A stretch of DNA of 9,129 nucleotides from UKL13-2 sp043744255 (GCA_043744255.1 JAYTVA010000002.1:1-9129); one strand, 5' to 3'. Numbered from the stretch's first letter, positions 1 through 6,702 are shown. Numbers and translations are program-made. Notes: generated from the sequence alone by a model not told the origin.

Positions 1-1
1 T

Positions 2-99
2 CGAATTGATTAGACAGATCAAAGTGTAGTCAGAACGTGGAACCAAAAATACGGCGTCCGTCAGAGGGAAAACTCGACTTTTTGGGGGAGGAACTTCAG
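2..99 (+). repeat. Left copy of 98-bp terminal inverted repeat
   Basis: These 98 bases are the exact reverse complement of 9032-9129. The match stops abruptly at the inner side: base 100 is g, while the complement of base 9031 is t. Read from the inner tip outward, the sequence starts CTGAAGTTCCTCCCCCAAAA, which resembles ends of IS3-family elements of the IS150 type (TG tip, then a C-run and AAAAAGT). One frame of the left copy reads ELIRQIKV then a stop at 27-29, which could be a transposase tail. Both of these readings are inference. The repeat could equally be a MITE or another dispersed element. Confidence 0.9.
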
Positions 100-1056
100 G
101 CTAGCGTAGCCTCTGCGCACACCGACCGTGGCACACCCAGTCCTCACGTCTACGCGTCTCGCAACAACAAACTCGGCATCGCCTTCGTCCTTTTTTCCGC
201 GGCCGCGTTTTCCGCGAAGGGAATTTTCATCAAGCTCGCCTACGGCGACGCGTCACTCGCGCATGCAGCGGTAGATCCCATCACGCTACTGATGATGCGC
301 ATGGGTATTTCGCTACCGTTTTTTTTGCTGATTGGCTGGTGGTCGTCGCGCGGCGTAGTGCCAATCACGCGCCGCGAGTGGAGCGCGCTGTGTGTGTTGG
401 GCCTCATTGGCTACTACGGTGCCAGCCTGCTCGATTTCTGGGGGCTGCAATACATCACAGCGTCGCTGGGGCGGCTAATTCTATTTTTGAATCCCACTTT
501 TGTCGTGCTGTTGTCCGCGCTGTTTTTTGGCTACCGCATTGGACGCCGTGACATTTTGGCGCTGACCATCAGTTATCTGGGTATCGGCCTCTTGGTCGCG
601 CACGACCTCTCGTTCAATCGCGAAGGGGTGTTGATCGGCGGCGGATTGGTGATGGCATCCGCGCTGTTGTACGCAGGTTATTTGGTTGGGGCGGGGCAGA
701 TGGTGCAGCGCGTCGGCAGTGTGCGGTTCGCTGCCTATGCATCGCTGGCCTCAACGCTCGCGATCACCGCGCATTTCGCGGTGACGCATTCGCCGAACGC
801 GTTACAGCAGTCGCCGCGTGTGTGGGTGCTGGCGGGCGCGATGGCAATGTTGTCTACGGTGCTACCGGTGGTGTTGATGGCCGAAGGGATGCGCCGTATC
901 GGTTCGTCGAAAGCGGCGATCATGAGTTCGGTCGGCCCCGTCGCCACGATCTTTCTGGGCGTCATTTTTCTCGACGAGCGGATTACGTTTTTGCAGCTGG
1001 TGGGTGCGGCGCTGGTGCTGGCGGGTGTGCTGATCATTGTTCGCAAGAAAAATTGA
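37..1056 (+). CDS. EamA/DMT-family transporter, 5' end replaced by repeat
   Basis: This encodes an inner-membrane permease of the drug/metabolite transporter superfamily; the substrate cannot be told from sequence. From the GTG at 37 the product is 339 residues. Two EamA repeats are visible, about residues 46-190 and 198-336, each a series of hydrophobic helices. The family-like stretches are GYYGASLLDFWGLQYI near 125-140 and SSVGPVATIFLGVIFLDER near 297-315. The first 21 residues are encoded by the terminal repeat and look unlike a transporter N-terminus. Between the repeat and the first membrane helix (codons 100-190) there is no ATG, GTG or TTG in frame. The native start must therefore have lain upstream and been lost, or the GTG in the repeat is now used. 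No clear Shine-Dalgarno precedes that GTG. The next internal ATG, near 289, would remove the first helix. The C-terminus is intact, ending 7 bp before the IS21 element. Confidence 0.85.
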   Translation: MEPKIRRPSEGKLDFLGEELQASVASAHTDRGTPSPHVYASRNNKLGIAFVLFSAAAFSAKGIFIKLAYGDASLAHAAVDPITLLMMRMGISLPFFLLIGWWSSRGVVPITRREWSALCVLGLIGYYGASLLDFWGLQYITASLGRLILFLNPTFVVLLSALFFGYRIGRRDILALTISYLGIGLLVAHDLSFNREGVLIGGGLVMASALLYAGYLVGAGQMVQRVGSVRFAAYASLASTLAITAHFAVTHSPNALQQSPRVWVLAGAMAMLSTVLPVVLMAEGMRRIGSSKAAIMSSVGPVATIFLGVIFLDERITFLQLVGAALVLAGVLIIVRKKN

Positions 1057-1057
1057 G

Positions 1058-1063
1058 TTCCAC
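1058..1063. repeat. IS21 target-site duplication, left copy (TTCCAC)
   Basis: TTCCAC directly precedes the TG tip of the element and is repeated directly after its CA tip at 3713-3718. Six bases falls within the 4-8 bp range usual for the IS21 family. Removing the element and one copy rebuilds a continuous eamA-to-mdh spacer. Confidence 0.85.
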
Positions 1064-1161
1064 TGCGAATTCCGCCGCAAGTCAGTCCACGATTCCGCCG
1101 CATGGGGGTCCATGATTCCGGCTGATGGGGGTCCACGATTCCGGCAGATGCCGGTCCATTG
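1064..1161 (+). repeat. IS21 left-end 23-bp repeat array
   Basis: The core GTCCACGATTCCG or a close variant starts at 1085, 1108 and 1131, with a degenerate GTCCATTG at 1154: an exact 23-bp period. The tip ATTCCG at 1069 is in phase with ATTCCG at 1092, 1115 and 1138. The array matches the right-end array in inverted orientation, so these are probably IstA binding sites. Confidence 0.85.
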
Positions 1162-1168
1162 AGGAGCG

Positions 1169-1231
1169 GGATAACCCTGCTACCGTTCTGCCCATTTCAT
1201 TGGAGCAACGGTGGCACAAACGAGGTTATCC
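1169..1231 (+). promoter_or_regulatory. Possible istA leader hairpin covering the ribosome site
   Basis: Two nested inverted repeats are visible. GGATAACC at 1169-1176 pairs with GGTTATCC at 1224-1231, and inside it ACCGTT at 1182-1187 pairs with AACGGT at 1207-1212. The outer right arm ends at the base before the istA ATG and shares its GG with the only Shine-Dalgarno-like GAGG (1222-1225). In RNA this fold would hide the ribosome site. That suggests translational protection against transcripts entering from outside, a device known for some other insertion sequences. The function here is inference. Confidence 0.5.
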
Positions 1232-2845
1232 ATGCGTAAGATTTTCGAAGTTCTCAGGCTCAAGTACGAACACAAGCTCGCTGAACGCAAGATTGCCGCT
1301 GCCAGCGGCATCGCACGCTCTACCGTACAAGAGATTCTCAAACGCCACCGCGACGCCAATCTGGGCTGGCCCTTACCGGCCCCCGCTGATGTCGACGAAG
1401 CCGCCCTGATCGCCAAGCTCTACCCGCCCACTGTATGCGCCACAACCGCGCCACTGCCCAACTTTGCCGTCATTCAGACCGAGCTTGCCAAGAAAGGGGT
1501 CACGCTCACCTTGCTGTGGCAGGAATACAAGGCTGAGCATCCTGATGGCCTGCAATACAGCGCCTTCTGCGAACGCTTTGCCGTCTTTCGCCAGTCGCAG
1601 GACGTGGTCATGCGCCAGGTCTACCGGCCCGGCGAGAAACTGTTCATCGACTACGCCGGCCCCACTGTGCCCATTACCGATCAGATGACCGGCGAGATTA
1701 GGCCAGCCTCGATCTTTGTCGCCGTACTGGGCTATTCGAATTACGACCAAAGGAAGTCCCTGTGGGACACCTTTGCCTGCGCCACCAACGGCCAGACCAC
1801 TGCTGACTGGCTCGGCGCACAACGCGCTGCGCTGGAGTTCTTCGGTGGCGTACCGCAGATCATCGTCCCCGACAACCCGAAGGCCATCATCACCCGCGCC
1901 TGCCGCTATGAGCCGGACTTGAATCCCGCCTATCAGGACTTCGCCCGCCACTACGCGACGGCCATCGTCCCCGCCCGCGTCCGCCGTCCGCGTGACAAGG
2001 CCAAGGTCGAAGGCGGGGTGTTGATCGTCGAGCGCTGGATACTAGCGGTACTGCGTCACGAGACCTTCTTCAGTCTGCTCGAACTCAACCTCGCCATCGC
2101 CGAACTGGTGACCGCCCTCAATGGCCGCGCCTTCAAGAAACTGCCCGGCAACCGGCGCACACGCTTCGTCACTGATGAGCGAGCCCATCTGCAACCGTTG
2201 CCAGCGACCCCGTATGAATTCGCCACCTGGAAGAAGGCCCGGGTGCATCTGGACTATCACCTAGAGATCGACAAGCGCTACTATTCAGCGCCATTCACTT
2301 TGATCGGCAAGAGTGTCGAGGCACGCTTAAGTGAGCGCTCGATTGAAGTGTTTTATCGCGGCAAATTGGTCGCACATCATGTCAAGAGCGCGCATCCGGG
2401 CAGCTTCACCACCGATGACGGCCATCGGCCACCCAAGCACCGTCAGGTGATCGAGTTAAACCATGAGCGCTTACGCGAACGCGCCCACGCCATCGGCCCG
2501 GCCACCGCTGAAATCATTGACCGCCAGTGGCGGGCCAAGCAGCATCCCGAGCAAACGTTGCGGCGCAGTATGGGCATTCTCAGGCTGGCGCGGGACTTTG
2601 ATGCTGCGCAGCTGGAGGCCGCTTGCTTGCGCGCCTTGCAACTGGGGGCGCTGAGCTATCGGGCGATTCGTGGGTTGATCGATGTGGCAGGTAGCAGTTG
2701 CACCCGCGAATCAGCATCGGCCGCCGGTGCGGCATCATCAGCGGCGTCGCTGCCCACGCAGCCGGAACTGACTGTGCATGACAACGTGCGTGGCGCGGTC
2801 TATTTCAGTGGCCTCGGCGAGCAGGGGAGCACGTCATCATGCTGA
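1232..2845 (+). CDS. istA: IS21-family transposase IstA
   Basis: This is the DDE recombinase that cuts and joins the ends of the element, working with the ATPase IstB. I chose ATG 1232 over the in-frame GTG at 1211 because the product then begins MRKIFEVLRLKYEHKLAERK, as the family does, and GAGG sits 6 nt upstream. The 537-residue protein has an N-terminal helix-turn-helix at about residues 10-40 (ERKIAAASGIARSTVQEIL). The RNase H-like core has likely catalytic D140 (FIDYAG), D214 (VPDNPKA) and E260 (DKAKVEGG). A C-terminal domain typical of IstA follows, ending near HDNVRGAVYF. The residues DQRKSLWD, encoded by 1745-1768, look like an 8-residue insertion between the first two catalytic aspartates compared with remembered relatives. 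No stop or frameshift is present. The stop codon overlaps the istB start. Confidence 0.95.
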   Translation: MRKIFEVLRLKYEHKLAERKIAAASGIARSTVQEILKRHRDANLGWPLPAPADVDEAALIAKLYPPTVCATTAPLPNFAVIQTELAKKGVTLTLLWQEYKAEHPDGLQYSAFCERFAVFRQSQDVVMRQVYRPGEKLFIDYAGPTVPITDQMTGEIRPASIFVAVLGYSNYDQRKSLWDTFACATNGQTTADWLGAQRAALEFFGGVPQIIVPDNPKAIITRACRYEPDLNPAYQDFARHYATAIVPARVRRPRDKAKVEGGVLIVERWILAVLRHETFFSLLELNLAIAELVTALNGRAFKKLPGNRRTRFVTDERAHLQPLPATPYEFATWKKARVHLDYHLEIDKRYYSAPFTLIGKSVEARLSERSIEVFYRGKLVAHHVKSAHPGSFTTDDGHRPPKHRQVIELNHERLRERAHAIGPATAEIIDRQWRAKQHPEQTLRRSMGILRLARDFDAAQLEAACLRALQLGALSYRAIRGLIDVAGSSCTRESASAAGAASSAASLPTQPELTVHDNVRGAVYFSGLGEQGSTSSC

Positions 2846-3588
2846 TTGAACCGTTGATTGCACAACTGACCGAACTCAATCTGCTCGGCATGGCGCGCAC
2901 CTTCGCGCAACTCGCCCAACACGCCGCATTCCGCGAATTGGACTTTGAAGAACGCCTAGCCCAGCTACTGCAAAGCGAGCTGGCCTACCGTCAGCACCAA
3001 CGGCTCTCACAGCGTTTGCGCTGGGCCAGACTGCCGCAATTGGCGACGGTGGAGGAACTCGATACACGCACCCCGCGCGGCATCGATAAGCGCATGCTGA
3101 CCAAGCTCATCAGTCTGGATTGGCTTAGCGCGCATTTGAATGTGTTGCTGACCGGGCCGACCGGGATCGGCAAGAGTTTCGTCGCCGCCGCGTTGGCGCA
3201 CCAGGCGTGTCGGCAGGATGTCAGCGTGCGTTATTACCGGCTGCCGCGTTTGGCCGAAGAGCTCAATCGCGCGGCAGCCCTGCATAAGAAGAGTGCGTTC
3301 TTCAAACAACTGGCGCGGGTGAAACTGTTGGTGTTGGACGATTTTGGTCTAACACCGCTCGCGGAGGATACCAAGCGGGATCTGCTGGAAATCATTGATG
3401 ACCGTTACAACAAAGCCTCCACGCTGGTCACCAGCCAGTTACCGGTCGAGAAGTGGCATCTGTACTTGAACGATCCCACATTAGCCGATGCGATTCTGGA
3501 TCGGCTGGTGCATAACGCTTACCGGCTTAACCTAAAAGGAGATTCGATGCGCGCGCAACGCGCCGTAACGATTGACGAAAACCCGTAA
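2839..3588 (+). CDS. istB: IS21-family helper ATPase IstB
   Basis: This is a DnaC-like AAA+ ATPase that assists IstA in target selection and transposition. It has 249 residues, the usual length. An N-terminal IstB region (ERLAQLLQSELAYRQ near 38-52) is followed by Walker A GPTGIGKS at 106-113, Walker B LLVLDDFG at 163-170, a sensor-like STLVTSQLP near 194, and DRLVHNAYRL with a likely arginine finger near 222. The ATG at 2839 lies inside the end of istA, a 7-nt overlap, with AGGGGAG at 2823-2829 as ribosome site. The two proteins are therefore probably translationally coupled. The gene is complete, ending 45 bp before the first right-end repeat. Confidence 0.95.
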   Translation: MLIEPLIAQLTELNLLGMARTFAQLAQHAAFRELDFEERLAQLLQSELAYRQHQRLSQRLRWARLPQLATVEELDTRTPRGIDKRMLTKLISLDWLSAHLNVLLTGPTGIGKSFVAAALAHQACRQDVSVRYYRLPRLAEELNRAAALHKKSAFFKQLARVKLLVLDDFGLTPLAEDTKRDLLEIIDDRYNKASTLVTSQLPVEKWHLYLNDPTLADAILDRLVHNAYRLNLKGDSMRAQRAVTIDENP

Positions 3589-3632
3589 ACAACGTAAAAA
3601 AACACCATCCCGTTCCGTGGCCCGGCATCAGC

Positions 3633-3712
3633 CGGAACAATGGACCCCCATGCGGCGGAATCGTGGACCCCCATCACGCCGGAATCGTGGACCGGCTTCG
3701 CCGGAATGCGCA
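3633..3712 (-). repeat. IS21 right-end repeat array
   Basis: CGGAACAATGGAC at 3633 and CGGAATCGTGGAC at 3656 and 3680 are inverted copies of the left-end core, spaced 23 and 24 bp. The terminal CGGAATGCG at 3702 continues the series. A short hairpin, CCGGC-TTC-GCCGG, occupies 3692-3704. The array marks the transposase binding sites of the right end. Confidence 0.85.
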
Positions 3713-3718
3713 TTCCAC
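3713..3718. repeat. IS21 target-site duplication, right copy (TTCCAC)
   Basis: This is identical to 1058-1063 and directly follows the CA tip of the element. Its presence indicates simple transposition into this site with no later rearrangement at either junction. Confidence 0.85.
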
Positions 3719-3764
3719 CAGCGAAACGCGAGGGGATTGGCGCATTTGTATAATTTGTATTGCG

Positions 3765-3794
3765 TTGTGACGCGAGAAATCCCACGCGTATACC
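3765..3794 (+). promoter_or_regulatory. Weak candidate promoter for mdh
   Basis: TTGTGA (3765-3770) and TATACC (3789-3794) are separated by 18 bp and each match the sigma70 consensus at four of six bases. TATAAT at 3749 and TAAAAT at 3827 also occur in this 190-bp leader but lack a convincing -35 box. Which one drives mdh cannot be settled from sequence. Confidence 0.25.
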
Positions 3795-3909
3795 AACACG
3801 CGAACCCTCACACGACGAAATTTGGTTAAAATTGGTGCGCTGCCGCAATGCCACCACGCGGACTTGGTCCCCACGCCTCTTTCCCCTCATCCCATCTGGA
3901 GTTCGTTTC

Positions 3910-4896
3910 ATGAAAAAACCAATGCGCGTCGCTATCACAGGTGCCGCTGGCCAAATCGGTTACAGCCTGCTGTTCCGCATCGCTGCTGGCGATATGCTCG
4001 GCAAAGACCAACCCGTCATTTTGCAGTTGCTGGAAATTCCGGATGAAAAGGCGCAAAAGGCGTTGCAGGGTGTGATGATGGAAGTTGACGACTGCGCATT
4101 TCCGTTGCTCGCCGGATTGACCGCTCACTCTGATCCCATGACCGCGTTCAAGGACGCGGATGTTGCGCTGCTGGTTGGTGCGCGTCCTCGTGGCCCCGGG
4201 ATGGAGCGCAAAGACTTGCTCGAAGCCAACGGTGCGATTTTCACTGTGCAGGGCAGGGCGCTCGATGCGGTTGCGTCGCGCAACGTGAAGGTGCTCGTGG
4301 TCGGTAACCCCGCCAACACCAATGCCTATATCGCCATGAAATCCGCGCCGACTCTGCCGCGTGAAAACTTCACGGCGATGCTGCGCCTCGATCACAACCG
4401 CTCGCTGTCGCAGCTCGCGGCGCGCACTGGCAAGCCAGTCGATAGCATCGAAAAAATGATCGTTTGGGGAAACCACTCCACCACTATGTATCCCGATTAT
4501 CGATTCGCCACCATCGGCGGTACGTCCGCCAAAGTAGCGGTAAACGACGAGACCTGGTATCGCGACACCTTCATCCCTACCGTAGCCAAACGTGGCGCGG
4601 CGATCATTGAGGCACGCGGACTCTCATCGGCTGCATCAGCGGCCAATGCTGCCATCGATCACGTGCGCGATTGGGTACTTGGTACCAACGGCAAATGGGT
4701 CACCATGGGCATCGCCTCCAATGGCAGCTATGGCATTCCTGAGGGCGTGATGTACGGCGTGCCGGTCACTTGTGCGAACGGTAAATATGAGCGCATCAAG
4801 GGGTTGGAAATTGATGACTTCTCGCGCGCCAAGATGGATGCGACGCTGAAGGAATTGGAAGACGAACGTGCAGGTGTGGCGCATTTATTGAAGTAG
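3910..4896 (+). CDS. mdh: Malate dehydrogenase (NAD-dependent)
   Basis: The enzyme interconverts malate and oxaloacetate with NAD in the citric acid cycle, in the cytoplasm. At 328 residues it has the usual length of the dimeric type found in beta- and gammaproteobacteria. The nucleotide-binding loop GAAGQIG is at 11-17. The mobile active-site loop RPRGPGMERKDL is at 92-103, with substrate-binding R94 and R100. N133 lies in NPANTN, R164 in LDHNR, and the catalytic H189 in GNHSTTMYPD. I chose ATG 3910 because GGAG lies 8 nt upstream and the family N-terminus begins here. The frame is open back to 3760, but that extension has no family resemblance. A hairpin terminator follows the stop. The nearest upstream gene on this strand is the IS21 element, so expression needs a promoter in the 190-bp leader or read-through from the element. 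Confidence 0.97.
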   Translation: MKKPMRVAITGAAGQIGYSLLFRIAAGDMLGKDQPVILQLLEIPDEKAQKALQGVMMEVDDCAFPLLAGLTAHSDPMTAFKDADVALLVGARPRGPGMERKDLLEANGAIFTVQGRALDAVASRNVKVLVVGNPANTNAYIAMKSAPTLPRENFTAMLRLDHNRSLSQLAARTGKPVDSIEKMIVWGNHSTTMYPDYRFATIGGTSAKVAVNDETWYRDTFIPTVAKRGAAIIEARGLSSAASAANAAIDHVRDWVLGTNGKWVTMGIASNGSYGIPEGVMYGVPVTCANGKYERIKGLEIDDFSRAKMDATLKELEDERAGVAHLLK

Positions 4897-4914
4897 CGCG
4901 CACGCGCCGAATTG

Positions 4915-4947
4915 AAAAAGCCGCAGAGTAAAGTCTGCGGTTTTTTT
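4915..4947. terminator. Bidirectional intrinsic terminator, mdh/phaB
   Basis: CCGCAGA (4921-4927) pairs with TCTGCGG (4934-4940) around a 6-nt loop. T7 follows on the plus strand and AAAAA precedes it, giving a U-tract on the minus strand. It lies between the convergent mdh and phaB genes and can serve both. Confidence 0.88.
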
Positions 4948-5016
4948 ATTGATGAATCAGTGAAACTCGTTTATTGGCGGGGACTTTCAGGTTTGGCCTA
5001 CATGCATCCCACACCA

Positions 5017-5778
5017 TCACTGATACAGATGTGCCCCGCCATTCACCGCCATGTTTGTGCCCGTGACGTAGGATGCTTCATCTGAAATCAAGTGCACGAC
5101 GGCGTGCGCAACTTCATCCGGCGAGCCAGCACGACCAGCGGGGATCTGCACGAGCGTTTGTTCACGCATGTCATCGCGCATCGCGCGCGTCATGTCGGTG
5201 TCGATGAAGCCGGGTGATACGGCGTTCACTGTAACGCCTTTTTTCGCGACTTCCTGTGCCAGCGACTTGGTGAAGCCGACAATGCCTGCCTTGGCAGCCG
5301 CATAGTTCGTCTGCCCGAAGGCACCCTTGCTGCCGTTAACACTCGAGATGCTCACGATGCGGCCGAAGCCGCGCTCACACATACCCTCGATCACATGGCG
5401 CGTGACATTGAACACGCTATTCAGATTGGTGTTGATGACGGCGTGCCATTGTTCGGGCGTCATTTTGCGCAGGGAAATATCGCGCGTAATACCAGCGCAA
5501 TTGACGAGCACATCAATGTGGCCGTAGTTGGCTTCAATTTGTTTGACCATCTCACCGCAGGCTGCAAAGTCCGTCACGTCGGCGCAAATGCTGGCACCGT
5601 GTGCGTCGTCAAATCCGGCGCTACCCATCGTTGCATGCCACGCGTTTTCAGAGCCGGGCACGACGTAATTGGCAATCGCGAAATAGCCTTGTTTCGCGAG
5701 TGCAATGCAGATGCTGGTGCCGATGCCGCCGACGCCGCCAGTGACGAGTGCGATACGTTTGAATGCGCGTTTTTTCAT
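5017..5778 (-). CDS. phaB: Acetoacetyl-CoA reductase PhaB
   Basis: This short-chain dehydrogenase reduces acetoacetyl-CoA to (R)-3-hydroxybutyryl-CoA with NADPH, the step before PHB synthase. The 253-residue product has the coenzyme motif TGGVGGIG at 13-20, NCAG at 93-96 (NNAG in most relatives), and the catalytic set S146, Y159 and K163 in SSVNGSKGAFGQTNYAAAK. The run GITRDISLRKMTPEQW, the FGQTNY stretch and the C-terminal NGGAH are typical of PhaB rather than of the related FabG, though FabG cannot be fully excluded. The start at 5778 gives a normal N-terminus a few residues longer than common PhaB proteins; the ribosome site (GAACAG) is weak. The strong phaP terminator lies upstream, so phaB probably has its own promoter in the 45 bp before the start, though none is convincing. 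PhaA and PhaC genes are not adjacent. Confidence 0.9.
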   Translation of the reverse strand: MKKRAFKRIALVTGGVGGIGTSICIALAKQGYFAIANYVVPGSENAWHATMGSAGFDDAHGASICADVTDFAACGEMVKQIEANYGHIDVLVNCAGITRDISLRKMTPEQWHAVINTNLNSVFNVTRHVIEGMCERGFGRIVSISSVNGSKGAFGQTNYAAAKAGIVGFTKSLAQEVAKKGVTVNAVSPGFIDTDMTRAMRDDMREQTLVQIPAGRAGSPDEVAHAVVHLISDEASYVTGTNMAVNGGAHLYQ

Positions 5779-5823
5779 AGCTGTTCTATGGTCGTTTTAG
5801 AAAACTGCACGCGATGATAGCGC

Positions 5824-5857
5824 AAAAAAAAACCCCAAGAGGAAACCTCTTGAGGTT
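5824..5857 (-). terminator. Intrinsic terminator of phaP
   Basis: On the minus strand a 12-bp stem (AACCTCAAGAGG with CCTCTTGGGGTT, one G-U pair) with a 3-nt loop is followed by a run of nine T, the first two shared with the stem. It lies about 100 nt past the phasin stop and before phaB, which would limit co-transcription of the two. Confidence 0.9.
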
Positions 5858-5955
5858 GAATCCTTTACCGATTCGAAGAATCAAAATAAAGGAGGAGGAG
5901 ACTACAGGGGCGGATCAACGATCTGTGATGCTCACCCTAAAATAGCTGCGCCAAA

Positions 5956-6507
5956 TTACTTGCGCTTGGCAGAAGCGGTTGCTTTGGTGGCGGTTTCCGT
6001 TGCGGTCTTGAACGCGCCGTCGGCCATGTTGCTGAACTGCTTACCGGCTTTGGTGAACGAATCAATGGCGGCGGTCGATGCAGCCAAGCTGGACTTCAGT
6101 GCGGCGATGGCAACATCGGAACCCGCTGGTGCCGACTTCGATACTTTATCCAAGCCTTCAGCCAACGATTTTTGAACGCCGGCAACGCGTTCTTCAACCA
6201 GTGCCGAAAATTGCGCTTGTGCGGCGGTGGTCAGTTCGTAGAAATTTTTCGAGTAACCCATGAAAAACTCAAGGCCGGTCTCAGCAACTTTGGTGCGCGC
6301 GCTGGTCAACTCTTGTACGTCTTTCACGCCAGCAAAAGACTTAGCGTTTTTTGCGCTTTCGTCAAGGCTTACGCGCGCTGCTTCGAGGTTCAATGCGGAA
6401 AAGCGCTCTGCGCCTTGCAGTGAAACACGTGCGAATTGCATGGCTGCCTCAACGGCGTTTTTGGAGAAGTCGCCGTATTGGGCGGTGGCGGTGTCAAATG
6501 CGTTCAT
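5956..6507 (-). CDS. phaP: Phasin (PHB granule-associated protein)
   Basis: Phasins coat the surface of intracellular PHB granules and control their number and size. The 183-residue product is mostly amphipathic helix, rich in Ala, Lys, Ser and Thr, with no signal peptide. Family-like stretches are QFARVSLQGAERFSALNLEAARVSLDE near 28-54 and TGLEFFMGYSKNFYELTTAAQAQFSALVEERV near 77-108, as in the TIGR01841 phasins of betaproteobacteria. The tail is Lys/Ala-rich and ends SAKRK. I chose ATG 6507 because AGGAA lies about 7 nt upstream and MNAFDTATAQ matches the family. The frame stays open to 6699, but that extension covers the predicted promoter and has no phasin character. A strong promoter with flanking octamer repeats lies upstream and a terminator downstream, so it is probably a single-gene unit repressed by PhaR. 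Confidence 0.92.
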   Translation of the reverse strand: MNAFDTATAQYGDFSKNAVEAAMQFARVSLQGAERFSALNLEAARVSLDESAKNAKSFAGVKDVQELTSARTKVAETGLEFFMGYSKNFYELTTAAQAQFSALVEERVAGVQKSLAEGLDKVSKSAPAGSDVAIAALKSSLAASTAAIDSFTKAGKQFSNMADGAFKTATETATKATASAKRK

Positions 6508-6539
6508 GATGTGGTTCCTATTAAGTGGTTGTGTTAACA

Positions 6540-6547
6540 ATGTTGCG
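6540..6547 (+). promoter_or_regulatory. Octamer ATGTTGCG, candidate PhaR site 3
   Basis: A third copy of the octamer, within ACAATGTTGCG, lies 32 bp upstream of the phaP start codon and about 115 nt into the predicted transcript. It lacks the TGCA extension seen in sites 1 and 2, so it may be weaker or fortuitous. Confidence 0.35.
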
Positions 6548-6641
6548 ACGTTCGCTGAAGTCGGAAAAATGAAGCTTGCGACCGGTGGCGTTAGCAGTAC
6601 ACAACTTTGTTCATCCCACCACCCAAATCGTGGCGTTGAAG

Positions 6642-6658
6642 CAAAATGTTGCGCTGCA
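6642..6658 (+). promoter_or_regulatory. Candidate PhaR operator 1 at the phaP start site
   Basis: CAAAATGTTGCGCTGCA covers the predicted phaP transcription start region, about +2 to +18 from the TATTAT box at 6667-6672. Its first 13 bases recur inverted at 6933-6945. Its ATGTTGCG-S-TGCA pattern recurs at 6703-6715. Confidence 0.6.
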
Positions 6659-6666
6659 CAAATTGA

Positions 6667-6695
6667 ATAATAGTGGCAGCACAATCTAAAGTCAA
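6667..6695 (-). promoter_or_regulatory. Sigma70-type promoter of phaP
   Basis: On the minus strand, TTGACT (6690-6695) and TATTAT (6667-6672) are separated by exactly 17 bp, five of six matches at each box. Transcription would start near 6660, giving a leader of about 153 nt before the phasin ATG. Confidence 0.75.
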
Positions 6696-6702
6696 GCACT
6701 TT

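Larger units (their letters stand above)
1064..3712 (+). mobile_element. Complete IS21-family insertion sequence, 2649 bp
   Basis: The element is bounded by TGCGAATTCCG at the left and the complement of TGCGCATTCCG at the right, and flanked by direct TTCCAC repeats. It carries istA and istB in the usual order with overlapping ends. Each end contains several copies of the core GTCCACGATTCCG at about 23-bp spacing; such multiple terminal repeats are typical of IS21 and are thought to be transposase binding sites. Both reading frames are open and their core motifs are present. The element lies in the gap between eamA and mdh, in the same orientation as both, and disrupts neither reading frame. 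Confidence 0.93.

Noticed and set aside
735..1136. Open frames antisense to eamA, and similar frames opposite istA, mdh, phaB and rimO
   Set aside because: They are shadows of GC-rich coding sequence with no recognisable domains and lie opposite well-supported genes.
1085..1161. 23-bp spaced repeats as a CRISPR array
   Set aside because: The spacing leaves no spacers of CRISPR length, and inverted copies at the other end of the element show they are IS21 terminal repeats.
3749..3754. Perfect TATAAT upstream of mdh as its promoter
   Set aside because: No acceptable -35 box lies 16-18 bp upstream, and the stretch is simply AT-rich. It is mentioned only as an alternative.
3760..3909. 50-residue N-terminal extension of malate dehydrogenase
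   Set aside because: Family N-termini begin a few residues before the GAAGQIG loop, and GGAG lies 8 nt before ATG 3910.
5888..5900. Plus-strand AAAGGAGGAGGAG as a strong ribosome site for a small gene
   Set aside because: No start codon lies within normal distance and the next ATG does not open a convincing frame. It lies in the 3' untranslated part of phaP.
6508..6699. 64-residue N-terminal extension of phasin
   Set aside because: It covers the predicted phaP promoter and start region, has no phasin-like composition, and ATG 6507 has a good ribosome site.
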